DNA of 28,509 bases, from positions 1 through 28,509 of the forward strand of contig JAFADY010000013.1 in the NCBI GenBank assembly GCA_023424395.1, read 5' to 3'. The notes under the pieces are model-generated. The model was not told the origin of the DNA. It did not search any database and saw only the letters and a program-made list of their open reading frames with translations. Of the stretch, positions 1-7,883 are shown piece by piece. The stretch's first letter is position 1. Each line of letters begins with the position of its first letter. A program made the position numbers and the translations under genes. The DNA comes from Bacteroidota bacterium. GTDB taxonomy: Bacteria > Bacteroidota > Bacteroidia > Bacteroidales > Dysgonomonadaceae.

Positions 1-1
1 T

Positions 2-21
2 TCATACTTATATTAGTATGA
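2..21. other. Small perfect inverted repeat at the window edge
   Basis: A 7-bp perfect inverted repeat (TCATACT ... AGTATGA) flanks a 6-nt AT loop. It lies downstream of the two leftward promoter motifs at 264-295 and 119-126, so it would form a hairpin in the leader of a leftward transcript. No T-run follows it on either strand, so it is not a convincing terminator. Confidence 0.35.
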
Positions 22-118
22 CCTTGTATACTGCTTTGTCTTTATTAAAAAAACGTGTATGTAAATCTTTAAAAGATCGCTCCTTGATTTTTCGCTTAAC
101 ATTTTATGAAAGCGGGTG

Positions 119-126
119 CAAAATTA
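119..126 (-). promoter_or_regulatory. Second leftward -7 promoter motif
   Basis: On the minus strand this reads TAATTTTG, matching the Bacteroidota -7 consensus TAnnTTTG. I see no good TTTG at the expected distance upstream. It would act as a proximal promoter for the unseen gene left of position 1. Confidence 0.4.
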
Positions 127-263
127 AACAATAATCCCAAAAGAAAAAAATAAATTCGCACTTTTTTTGAGTGAAAATTATATTCTTCTGATTATCAATA
201 AAGAAATTTGGAAATTTTGTTATCTCGTAACTGCATCGCTCTTCTTTAAGCGCGAAAGGGTTA

Positions 264-295
264 CAAAGGTACTACATTTTATTAGTTCTTGCAAA
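264..295 (-). promoter_or_regulatory. Leftward Bacteroidota-type promoter
   Basis: On the minus strand TTTG (295-292) is followed after 20 nt by TACCTTTG (271-264), a full match to the -33/-7 promoter of the Bacteroidota primary sigma factor. Nothing is encoded leftward in the remaining bases to position 1, so the transcript has a leader of at least about 250 nt before any gene outside the window. Apart from this promoter, the second -7 motif and the edge hairpin, I see nothing in 1-335. Confidence 0.6.
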
Positions 296-335
296 GTTTT
301 TAGTGGAAATTTTTAAAAAGTTTTTCGTTGGAATT

Positions 336-1766
336 CTAATTAGCCATAATATGAGCGTGTTGCCTTATAAGCGGTTTAAAATTGAAAGCCAAAAGTTCGC
401 CATCTCTATTTATATAAAAGGTGATGGTTGATGGCGTAGCCCAGTCGACATACTGATTGAAATTGAAAAGATAGGAAAAAGCCGATTTATATCTTTTGCC
501 GTTTATTTCTTTGGCTATATTATAATAATGTGTAACATCCCAGAACATAGCATCCTGAAAACCGTGAGAATCGGTATATCTTGTACTTTTGTCTCTATAT
601 TGCATAGTTTCGGCAATGAAGCGACGATAAGTCTGTGATAAAGATTGTGCATTGTGATTGAATAACTGGTCTTGCACCCGGTCAATTACATCTCCGGCGC
701 GAATACCCGCATTTGCAGCAGGCGAACCGGGCTCTACAAATACAACGGTTTTTAAATTATCCATGTCATAACTTATACCGGTATAATTGTATTTAATCAG
801 TTTTACATGATAACTACCTAAATTAGAGTCTCCAGCGTAAGGAAACTTCATCAATATAAGTGGTAAATTCATTTCCAGATAGTTTAACAGCCCGTAATTT
901 TCGCTGAGTTTCTCATTAACTTCGCTGTCCCAGACCAGAACAGATTTTCCGGGATTCACAAATTTTCGATCGTAAAACCTGTAACCGAAACTCAAATTAT
1001 ATGCAACATCATCTATTCTGACAGCTTCAGAAGGATTATAAACAGGAATCTTCACGATTTTTTTATTGCGAACATCAAAACGCCACACCGATTGATAAGC
1101 ATCCGAAGTAACCGAATTAAATTTGTACATCGGATTATTTTCGTAACTGTAATAAGTTTCAATTATAAAATCGGGGTTTTCTGTATCCTGTGTTAGTCCT
1201 TTCTCGCTTAAAACTCTAGTGATTATGGCATTTATCCGTTGGTCATAATCATAAGTGCTCGGATTTGCAGGAGCAAAATCGTACGTCCTGTAATTAAAAT
1301 AATCAACATCGGGATTTTGCTTAATCGTAATAGGCATTATGAATTTTCTGTCTTGAACATCTTCCAAGCTATAAAAAGAGAAAACAGGAGCGAGTTGAGC
1401 TTCACTAATAGCGTTTTTCAAACGACAATCTTTGGAGATAATATAGTTTTTAAAAGTGGTTTTAAAATTGCGGATGGAGATAGACATTTCAGTATCATTC
1501 TCTTCTAACCAAGATAAAATTGTATTGTGTGGTTTTAAATATGTTCCTTTTCCATTGATTTCTAAAATGATATCATTTATCTTGATGCCTGCTACTTCAG
1601 CCGGAGACCCATGATAAACCTCCGTAACTACAGGTTCGCCTTTTCCCCAGTTTGAGTTGTTGCTTATTTCGAATTTAAAGCCTAAATTGCAGATTAAATC
1701 GTTATTTTGAGCGTTTAGCGAAAGAATCGACAAGAATAAAAATACTATATATAAAATGTGTCTCAT
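336..1766 (-). CDS. Secreted protein with two PDZ domains flanking a DUF4136-like region
   Basis: The 476-residue product starts with a classical signal peptide (hydrophobic run to about residue 18, ending in LNAQ), so it is exported. Two PDZ domains are visible from their carboxylate-binding and GD loops: GSPAEVAGIKINDIILEING at 53-72 and GSPAANAGIRAGDVIDRV at 347-364. Between them, about residues 155-310, is a stretch starting FNYRTYDFAP and containing ENPDFIIETYYSYENN, which resembles DUF4136 proteins of Bacteroidota envelopes. No protease triad is visible, so this is a peptide-binding or scaffold protein rather than a DegP-like enzyme. It is monocistronic and divergent from aspS. Exact function is unknown; the PDZ calls are firm and the DUF4136 assignment is by resemblance only. 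Confidence 0.85.
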   Translation of the reverse strand: MRHILYIVFLFLSILSLNAQNNDLICNLGFKFEISNNSNWGKGEPVVTEVYHGSPAEVAGIKINDIILEINGKGTYLKPHNTILSWLEENDTEMSISIRNFKTTFKNYIISKDCRLKNAISEAQLAPVFSFYSLEDVQDRKFIMPITIKQNPDVDYFNYRTYDFAPANPSTYDYDQRINAIITRVLSEKGLTQDTENPDFIIETYYSYENNPMYKFNSVTSDAYQSVWRFDVRNKKIVKIPVYNPSEAVRIDDVAYNLSFGYRFYDRKFVNPGKSVLVWDSEVNEKLSENYGLLNYLEMNLPLILMKFPYAGDSNLGSYHVKLIKYNYTGISYDMDNLKTVVFVEPGSPAANAGIRAGDVIDRVQDQLFNHNAQSLSQTYRRFIAETMQYRDKSTRYTDSHGFQDAMFWDVTHYYNIAKEINGKRYKSAFSYLFNFNQYVDWATPSTITFYINRDGELLAFNFKPLIRQHAHIMAN

Positions 1767-1793
1767 TTTGACTTCTTGCTATTAAATGAATGA

Positions 1794-1801
1794 CAAAGAT
1801 A
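1794..1801 (-). promoter_or_regulatory. -7 motif for the PDZ-protein gene
   Basis: The minus strand reads TATCTTTG, a perfect TAnnTTTG, 27 bp upstream of the ATG at 1766. No clear -33 element is seen, since the upstream sequence is mostly T and A runs. Confidence 0.5.
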
Positions 1802-1907
1802 TAGGTTTTTTTGAAATTTGTTTAAAAAAATTTTTAGTATAAACCAGGAAATAAGATTGTTTTAAAGGCTTTTTCATTTCAAACATGTGATGATTGGAAG
1901 AATTGTG

Positions 1908-1915
1908 TAAATTTG
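1908..1915 (+). promoter_or_regulatory. -7 promoter motif for aspS
   Basis: TAAATTTG matches TAnnTTTG and ends 26 bp before the ATG at 1942. It lies inside the longest open frame, which begins at 1894, and this argues for the downstream start. The -33 element is degenerate. Confidence 0.5.
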
Positions 1916-1941
1916 TACCCTCAAAATTGAAATTCAGCATT

Positions 1942-3699
1942 ATGTACAGAAACACAACTTGCGGCGAATTAACCATAGCCGATGTAAACAAGGAAGTAAC
2001 CCTCGCGGGTTGGGTGTCGAAAATCCGTAAAATGGGCGGAATGACCTTTATCGATATTCGCGACCGATACGGAATCACTCAATTATCGTTCAATCAGGAA
2101 GTGGATCACGATTTGTGTGAGCAAGCCAACAAGCTTGGGCGCGAATGGGTAATTCAGGTAACCGGAACCGTAAAAGAAAGATCAAGCAAGAATCCCAATA
2201 TTTCCACGGGCGATATCGAAATCATCGCTTCGCAATTAACGGTGTTGAATGCGGCTAAAACACCTCCGTTCACCATTGAAACCGAAACCGATGGCGGTGA
2301 TGATATTCGGATGAAATATCGTTATTTGGATCTGCGGCGCAATGTGGTGCGTAAAAACCTTGAACTGCGCCATAAAATGGCATTTGAAACGCGCCGATAT
2401 TTGGACGAACGTCAGTTTTTGGAAGTGGAAACTCCGGTGTTAATTGGCTCAACACCTGAAGGTGCGCGCGATTTTATTGTTCCATCGCGAATGAATCAAG
2501 GCGAGTTTTATGCGCTGCCACAATCCCCACAGTTGTTTAAGCAATTGCTGATGGTTTCGGGGTTCGACCGTTATTTCCAAATCGTAAAATGCTTTCGCGA
2601 TGAAGATTTACGCGCCGACCGCCAGCCGGAATTCACGCAAATCGACTGCGAAATGTCGTTCGTACAACAAGACGATGTGTTGAATATGTTTGAAGGACTG
2701 ACAAAGCATCTTTTCAAAAACATCAAAGGCATCGATATTCCCGATTTTCCCCGAATGTGTTACGCCGATGCAATGAAATATTACGGTTCCGATAAACCCG
2801 ATATCCGTTTCGATATGAAGTTCGTAGAACTCAAAGACCTAACCCAAGGCCGTGATTTCGTGGTTTTTGATTCCGCCGAATATGTGGGCGGAATTTGCGC
2901 CGAAGGTTGTGCATCATACACCCGCAAACAGTTAGACGAGCTGACCGATTTTGTAAAACGTCCGCAAATCGGCGCAAAAGGATTGATTTATGTGCGTTAT
3001 AACGAAGATGGCACGTTGAAATCGTCGGTAGATAAATTTTATTCTGAGGACGACCTGAAACAATGGGCAGAGCGTTTCGGAGCAAAACCCGGCGATTTGC
3101 TGCTCGTGCTTGCCGGAGAAACCGAAAAAACACAGAAACAACTCTCGGAATTGCGCCTCGAAATGGGCTCACGCCTTGGATTGCGCGATAAAAACAATTA
3201 CAAATGCCTTTGGGTGGTAGATTTTCCGTTGTTGGAAAAAGACGAAGAGTTGAACCGCTTCTTCGCGAAACACCATCCGTTTACATCGCCCAAACCTGAA
3301 GATATTTCGTTGCTCGACACCAATCCCGGCGCCGTTCGCGCCAACGCTTACGATATGGTAATCAACGGAGTGGAAATTGGCGGCGGCTCTATTCGTGTCC
3401 ACGACAGCGCATTGCAAAAGAAAATGTTCTCCGTGCTCGGCTTCACCGAAGAACGCGCGCAGGAACAATTCGGCTTCCTTATGAACGCATTCCAATACGG
3501 TGCGCCTCCGCACGGTGGTATAGCCTTCGGCTTGGATAGATTCGTTTCTATTTTCGCCGGACTCAATAGCATCCGCGATTGCATCGCCTTCCCGAAAAAC
3601 AACTCCGCCCGGGATATGATGATTGATGCTCCTTCACGCGTGGAACAGGAACAATTGGATGAACTCGGTATCGCGCTTGCGCCGCAACCGCAAAAATAA
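1942..3699 (+). CDS. aspS: Aspartate--tRNA ligase
   Basis: This class II aminoacyl-tRNA synthetase charges tRNA-Asp with aspartate. The 585-residue protein has an N-terminal OB-fold anticodon-binding domain (VTLAGWVSKIRKMGG, FIDIRDRYGITQL). The class II catalytic core follows: motif 2 is visible in CFRDEDLRADRQPEFTQID and motif 3 in GIAFGLDRFV near the C-terminus. The bacterial GAD insertion lies between. The open frame extends to an ATG at 1894, but the family N-terminus starts at MYRNTTCGEL and a promoter -7 motif sits inside the extension, so I chose 1942. Its stop is one base from the convergent stop of the mutarotase gene. Whether it also charges tRNA-Asn cannot be judged here. Confidence 0.97.
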   Translation: MYRNTTCGELTIADVNKEVTLAGWVSKIRKMGGMTFIDIRDRYGITQLSFNQEVDHDLCEQANKLGREWVIQVTGTVKERSSKNPNISTGDIEIIASQLTVLNAAKTPPFTIETETDGGDDIRMKYRYLDLRRNVVRKNLELRHKMAFETRRYLDERQFLEVETPVLIGSTPEGARDFIVPSRMNQGEFYALPQSPQLFKQLLMVSGFDRYFQIVKCFRDEDLRADRQPEFTQIDCEMSFVQQDDVLNMFEGLTKHLFKNIKGIDIPDFPRMCYADAMKYYGSDKPDIRFDMKFVELKDLTQGRDFVVFDSAEYVGGICAEGCASYTRKQLDELTDFVKRPQIGAKGLIYVRYNEDGTLKSSVDKFYSEDDLKQWAERFGAKPGDLLLVLAGETEKTQKQLSELRLEMGSRLGLRDKNNYKCLWVVDFPLLEKDEELNRFFAKHHPFTSPKPEDISLLDTNPGAVRANAYDMVINGVEIGGGSIRVHDSALQKKMFSVLGFTEERAQEQFGFLMNAFQYGAPPHGGIAFGLDRFVSIFAGLNSIRDCIAFPKNNSARDMMIDAPSRVEQEQLDELGIALAPQPQK

Positions 3700-3700
3700 A

Positions 3701-4852
3701 TTACTGCTTTACCGAAAATTTGTAAATACAGCGGCTGTTATATTTTTCGCCAGGTTTAAGGTAAGGTTGCGGCCAATCGGGTTTGTTGGGCGAATCGGGA
3801 TACTTTTGAGATTCCAGACAAATGGCCGTGCGCAAGTTGTAAGGAATTCCTTTTTTTCCGGTCATCGTGCCGTCGAGGAAATTGCCCACATAAATTTGCA
3901 ATCCCGGCTCGGAAGTGTAAACGTCCAATTGTATTCCGGTTGCGGGAGAAACCACCGTAGCGGCCACTTGCGAAACATCGCCCTTGGTGTTGAGCACCCA
4001 GTTGTGGTCGTAACCTTTTCCATTCTTTAACTGCACAAAAGTGGTATCGTCAATGCGTTGTCCGATGGGCGTTGCCGTGCTAAAATCCATCGGTGTGCCT
4101 TTTACCTTGTCTATTTTTCCCGTAGTCATAAATGTATCGTCCACCGGCGTATATTCGTCGGCGTTTACGGTGAGCAAGTGGTCTAAAATGGTGTTGTTGG
4201 CATCGCCGCTCAGGTTAAAATACGAGTGGTTTGTTAAATTTACTACCGTTTCTTTATCCGTTTCGGCTTCGTATTGAATATCGATGGCGTTGTCGTTTGT
4301 CAGGTTCATCGTAACTTTCACGTTCAAGTTTCCGGGGAATCCTGCTTCGCCGTCGGGCGAGAGGTACGTGAGCACCACTGTTTGGCTGTCGGGCTGAATG
4401 GCTTTAAATACTTTCTTATCGAATCCTTCGGGACCGCCGTGTAATGTGTGTCCGTAATTATTCTGTGGAAGTTCGTACTCCTCACCCGCAACGGTTATCT
4501 TTCCGTTCGCGATGCGGTTTCCATAACGTCCGATGGTGGCGCCTAGGTTATTATCTACCGAGGTGTACCCTTCCACAGAATCGAAGCCGAGCACTACGTC
4601 CTGCATTGTTCCGTTTTTATCGGGAACCATTACCGATACAATTCGTCCGCCGTAATTGGTTACGGTAACTTCCACGCCATTAGCATTTTTCAATACATAC
4701 AGATCGGTAGAATCGCCGTTTACCGACGATTGGAAACTACTTCTCTTCAATCCCGAAAGCGTTGTGGGCTCTTCGGGCGCTTCTTTTGGTTGATTGGTGC
4801 AGGCAACAAATGCCACGGCAGCCACAACCCAAATTAAATTTCTGATCTTCAT
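3701..4852 (-). CDS. galM: Galactose mutarotase (aldose 1-epimerase), lipoprotein
   Basis: The enzyme interconverts alpha and beta anomers of galactose and related aldoses. Family residues are present: the catalytic-base glutamate in CLESQ (E347), the catalytic histidine in NHSYFNL (H209) and the HGG motif (H138). The N-terminus is a lipoprotein signal peptide ending in VAFVAC (Cys18), so this copy is exported and lipid-anchored rather than cytoplasmic, as is common for GalM in Bacteroidota saccharide operons. It is the last gene of the five-gene minus-strand operon, 22 bp after the 664-residue protein, and would equilibrate sugars released by the upstream hydrolases. Its 3' end abuts aspS with a single base between stops, leaving no room for a private terminator. 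Confidence 0.93.
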   Translation of the reverse strand: MKIRNLIWVVAAVAFVACTNQPKEAPEEPTTLSGLKRSSFQSSVNGDSTDLYVLKNANGVEVTVTNYGGRIVSVMVPDKNGTMQDVVLGFDSVEGYTSVDNNLGATIGRYGNRIANGKITVAGEEYELPQNNYGHTLHGGPEGFDKKVFKAIQPDSQTVVLTYLSPDGEAGFPGNLNVKVTMNLTNDNAIDIQYEAETDKETVVNLTNHSYFNLSGDANNTILDHLLTVNADEYTPVDDTFMTTGKIDKVKGTPMDFSTATPIGQRIDDTTFVQLKNGKGYDHNWVLNTKGDVSQVAATVVSPATGIQLDVYTSEPGLQIYVGNFLDGTMTGKKGIPYNLRTAICLESQKYPDSPNKPDWPQPYLKPGEKYNSRCIYKFSVKQ

Positions 4853-4874
4853 AAACTTTTCTTTTTGTATTAAA

Positions 4875-6869
4875 CTATTTCGTTAAAAACTTTTCGGCTC
4901 GCCCCGGCGTTAGCAGTTCCCAAAGCGAGGCAACCGTCCATCCGGGAGCAAAAATATCGTTATAAAAACCTTTGCCGTTGCGGCCATAATCCCAATTTGT
5001 GTGCTGCACCACTTCGGGATAATAGCCCGATTTTGCGACGCCGCACAAATGCCCTTCAAAGGGCAGCAGTTGCCGCATCGATGTGGAAATTACCTCCATA
5101 AAGTCCGTAAATCGCGGTTCGTCGTATCGCTTCGACAACCAATTGAGCACGGATCCGAATTCGAAAATAAACACATCGATATGGTTATTTTCTACCGAAA
5201 CATTTCCCCATCCACGCGTTTTCAGTCCTGCATCGCCGATCATTTGTCCTTGTGCGAAAGGCACATCCCAAACATAATACCACGACAGCGCGAAATAAGC
5301 CGCTTTGCGCGTTAGGTCGGCATAGTGTTGTTGTTCTTTTCCTTTGGTTATCAGCGCCAAATAATATGTAGCTGTTGCAGCGTACAAAGATGCTTCCTTG
5401 TCTTCGCAATTGGCGTCGAGTGTGGACGAAAAATAATCGGCTTTAGAAATAATTTCTCTTTCAAGATAATCGGCCGTTTTCTCAGCCGCTACCAAGTAAC
5501 GATTGTCTTTGAAATATTTATAGCCCATTACCAATGGCAATGTGGCCGATGGCGTACTTCCGCCGCTCTCATCAACAATACTTGAATTGTCTCTGAATTT
5601 GCGAGGGAAACTTCCGTCTTCGTTTTGCAAAAGTAGGAATTTATTCAATATGTTCTTCAATTTATTTTCCCACTCAGAATGTTTTTTGCCGTTGTTCTTT
5701 TCGTATTGCAGGTATTGCAGCATTGCGTAAATGCCTTCGGACTGACGGCGGATACTGAAAACATCGGTTTCGGAATTATTGTCGTAATTAACGAACTCGC
5801 GAAAAAAGCCATTGGGCGTGAAGCCGTGCTCCAGATAGCTATCGAAAATCAAATTGCTGTTCGAAACCAATTCCGTACGGTTGTTTTGCTGTCCGTACTC
5901 CAGTGCGTTAAACGCATTCAGCAACACTCTGCCAACGAAACCTATTTCCGTTCGTCCGAGGCTTTCGCACGTGGCCACCACCATTGCCTCGCCCGAATTG
6001 TATTTGAGCGGATGTTCGCCTACGAAACTCTGAGTGAAAAAATCGGTCAGTGTTTCTTTCACAAACTCATCGCTGAAACCGGTTGAAACGGGTTGCGGTT
6101 TATACGTATCGTAGCTATATTCCCACATTTGCTTAATGAAATCGGAAAAATCGGCGGCTTTCCCGATTTTTATTTGCCACACCAACGTCAGCGACTCTCC
6201 TTTTTGAAGAAACTGAAATGCCTCCACCGAAGGTGCGAGCGTAAGTTTACGAATGTAGGTTTTGGGCGTTTCCTGATATGGGTAACCGAAAGAAAGCGTG
6301 GCATTGCCATTCACATTTTCGAATCCTGTATAACCCAACGAAGTTTTTCCCGACACGATCACTTCTCCTTCTTTGTGAGTGGTTAAAGCTTCGTGTTTGA
6401 AATCATCTATACGCATTATGGAAATATAATTTCCGGCCTTTTCGTTGAAAATGGATGTCATTGGCGTACTCAGCCTGTCCTCGCGCACCGTCCAGCTATC
6501 GGAAGTGTGAAACGATGGCGCTTCTTTCGGTGAACGTAAGTTTCTACGATACCAAAAACCCGGCATATAGAACTGACAATCGTCGTGATTGAATTCTGAG
6601 TTTAATTGCTGTTTGATATTAAAATAAATATCTTCTTTCGCCATAATTGTAAGAGTCAGTTTATCGCCGTTCCTTGTCCTATTGATACTTAAAGGTATTT
6701 CCTTGTCGGAAATCAAAGCACTTCCCGATTCTCTTAACGAATAAGACAAAGCGGGATTACCCGGAGTTTTCAACGAAACAGACGATGAAAAACGTTCATT
6801 ACCAATTGCAAACAGTGACGCTGCAGAGCAAAAAACTAAAAATGTTGTTGTAATTTTTCTAAAGTTCAT
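4875..6869 (-). CDS. Secreted 664-residue putative glycosidase with (alpha/alpha) barrel-like half
   Basis: I cannot place this protein in a named family. The N-terminus is a signal peptide (hydrophobic to about residue 21, FAIGN), so it is secreted. Residues about 25-250 look beta-rich (a sandwich-like domain). Residues about 260-660 consist of amphipathic helices with aromatic- and Gly-rich loops (EDGSFPRKFRDN, NHIDVFIFEFGSVLNWL, HTNWDYGRNGKG) of the kind found in six-hairpin (alpha/alpha)6 glycosidases and lyases. Conserved-looking acidic residues lie in those loops, but I cannot assign a catalytic pair. It sits between a GH43 arabinanase-like lipoprotein (12 bp gap) and galactose mutarotase (22 bp gap), so a role on the same glycan is likely. 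Substrate is unknown. Confidence 0.6.
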   Translation of the reverse strand: MNFRKITTTFLVFCSAASLFAIGNERFSSSVSLKTPGNPALSYSLRESGSALISDKEIPLSINRTRNGDKLTLTIMAKEDIYFNIKQQLNSEFNHDDCQFYMPGFWYRRNLRSPKEAPSFHTSDSWTVREDRLSTPMTSIFNEKAGNYISIMRIDDFKHEALTTHKEGEVIVSGKTSLGYTGFENVNGNATLSFGYPYQETPKTYIRKLTLAPSVEAFQFLQKGESLTLVWQIKIGKAADFSDFIKQMWEYSYDTYKPQPVSTGFSDEFVKETLTDFFTQSFVGEHPLKYNSGEAMVVATCESLGRTEIGFVGRVLLNAFNALEYGQQNNRTELVSNSNLIFDSYLEHGFTPNGFFREFVNYDNNSETDVFSIRRQSEGIYAMLQYLQYEKNNGKKHSEWENKLKNILNKFLLLQNEDGSFPRKFRDNSSIVDESGGSTPSATLPLVMGYKYFKDNRYLVAAEKTADYLEREIISKADYFSSTLDANCEDKEASLYAATATYYLALITKGKEQQHYADLTRKAAYFALSWYYVWDVPFAQGQMIGDAGLKTRGWGNVSVENNHIDVFIFEFGSVLNWLSKRYDEPRFTDFMEVISTSMRQLLPFEGHLCGVAKSGYYPEVVQHTNWDYGRNGKGFYNDIFAPGWTVASLWELLTPGRAEKFLTK

Positions 6870-6881
6870 ATTGTTGTTATT

Positions 6882-7883
6882 CTAAAATATAGGTTTTTCG
6901 GCTTCAAACGACGGACTTTTGCCTTCTACCACCGGCCAGTTATTTTCCCATTTAACTTCATCCATCAATAAGACTCTTCCTTTGGGATTATCTACCGACA
7001 CACCGTGATAAAACATCCAATCTTGTCCGTTTTTATCGGTTACAATTTCGGAATTGTGCCCTGTTCCTACGAATTTAGCGTTTTTTTGAATAAGAATTTC
7101 GTGTTGGTTGTCCATCATAGAACGGCCTTGTTTGTCGAGATACGGACCGAACAAATTATCGGAACGCCCAACCACCGTGGTGTAAGTACTGTTTAATCCT
7201 TCGCAGCACGTTCCAATGGAGGCGAACATATAATAATAGCCGTTACGTTTATGAATGTACACACCTTCATAAGCGGTTCCGGCTATTTGTTTTTTCTCTG
7301 CGTCGGGTTTGAGGGAAAGACCGTCATCGGATAATTCTATGACATAAATTCCCCGAAAACTGCCCCAAAACAAATATTTTTTGCCGTTTTCTTCAATGTA
7401 GAACTGATCGATGGAGTTTTGCACGTCTATTTCATTGCTTCGGAACAATTTGCCGTGGTCGGTAAACGGGCCTTCGGGTTTATCGGCTGTGGCTGCGCCG
7501 ATTCCGCATGTCCATTCCCCACCCCACACAGACATAGAATAATACAGCACATATTTTCCGTTAATGTAATTAATATCGGGTGCCCATAAACCACCCTTTG
7601 GTTCGAATGTGGGTCGGGTTGCATCGGTAAACGCCGTGCCTACCATCTTCCAGTTTATTAAATCTTTGGATCGATGAATGGGCGTATTGCGAATGTCTTC
7701 CGTAGCGTACAAATAGAAATATCCATCGTTGGCTTTAATGATCGTCGGATCGGGAAGGCTGTAGTTTATTACGGGGTTTTTATACGTGTTGTCGTTCTCA
7801 TCCGGTTTGTTCACAACCGGATCGCTGCTTTTGCAGGCCGATAGCAATACAAACAGTGTAATTAATTTAATAGTGTGTATCAT
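6882..7883 (-). CDS. GH43 arabinanase-like glycoside hydrolase, lipoprotein
   Basis: A five-bladed propeller hydrolase of family GH43. Residue numbers use the start at 7883. The catalytic base is in the first DPT (D45), the pKa-modulating Asp is probably in NSIDQFY (about D159), and the acid is in AYEGVY (E206). The stretch with GTCCEGLNSTY, VGRSDNLFGPYLDKQG and GTGHNSEIV closely resembles endo-1,5-alpha-L-arabinanases, including the cation-binding His in GHN, so arabinan is the favoured substrate. The open frame runs to 7919, but the ATG at 7883 gives a compact lipoprotein signal ending LLSAC (Cys17). It also overlaps the upstream stop as ATGA, the usual sign of translational coupling. Xylosidase or arabinofuranosidase activity cannot be excluded. 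Confidence 0.85.
   Translation of the reverse strand: MIHTIKLITLFVLLSACKSSDPVVNKPDENDNTYKNPVINYSLPDPTIIKANDGYFYLYATEDIRNTPIHRSKDLINWKMVGTAFTDATRPTFEPKGGLWAPDINYINGKYVLYYSMSVWGGEWTCGIGAATADKPEGPFTDHGKLFRSNEIDVQNSIDQFYIEENGKKYLFWGSFRGIYVIELSDDGLSLKPDAEKKQIAGTAYEGVYIHKRNGYYYMFASIGTCCEGLNSTYTTVVGRSDNLFGPYLDKQGRSMMDNQHEILIQKNAKFVGTGHNSEIVTDKNGQDWMFYHGVSVDNPKGRVLLMDEVKWENNWPVVEGKSPSFEAEKPIF

Noticed and set aside
1894..1941. N-terminal extension of aspS from an upstream ATG
   Set aside because: A TAnnTTTG promoter motif lies inside it and the extra residues are not part of the AspRS family N-terminus.
2831..3602. Several long antisense frames inside aspS
   Set aside because: They are opposite-strand shadows of a biased coding gene, with no family resemblance or start context. 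The same applies to antisense frames in the tig, clpX, dxs and trkA genes.
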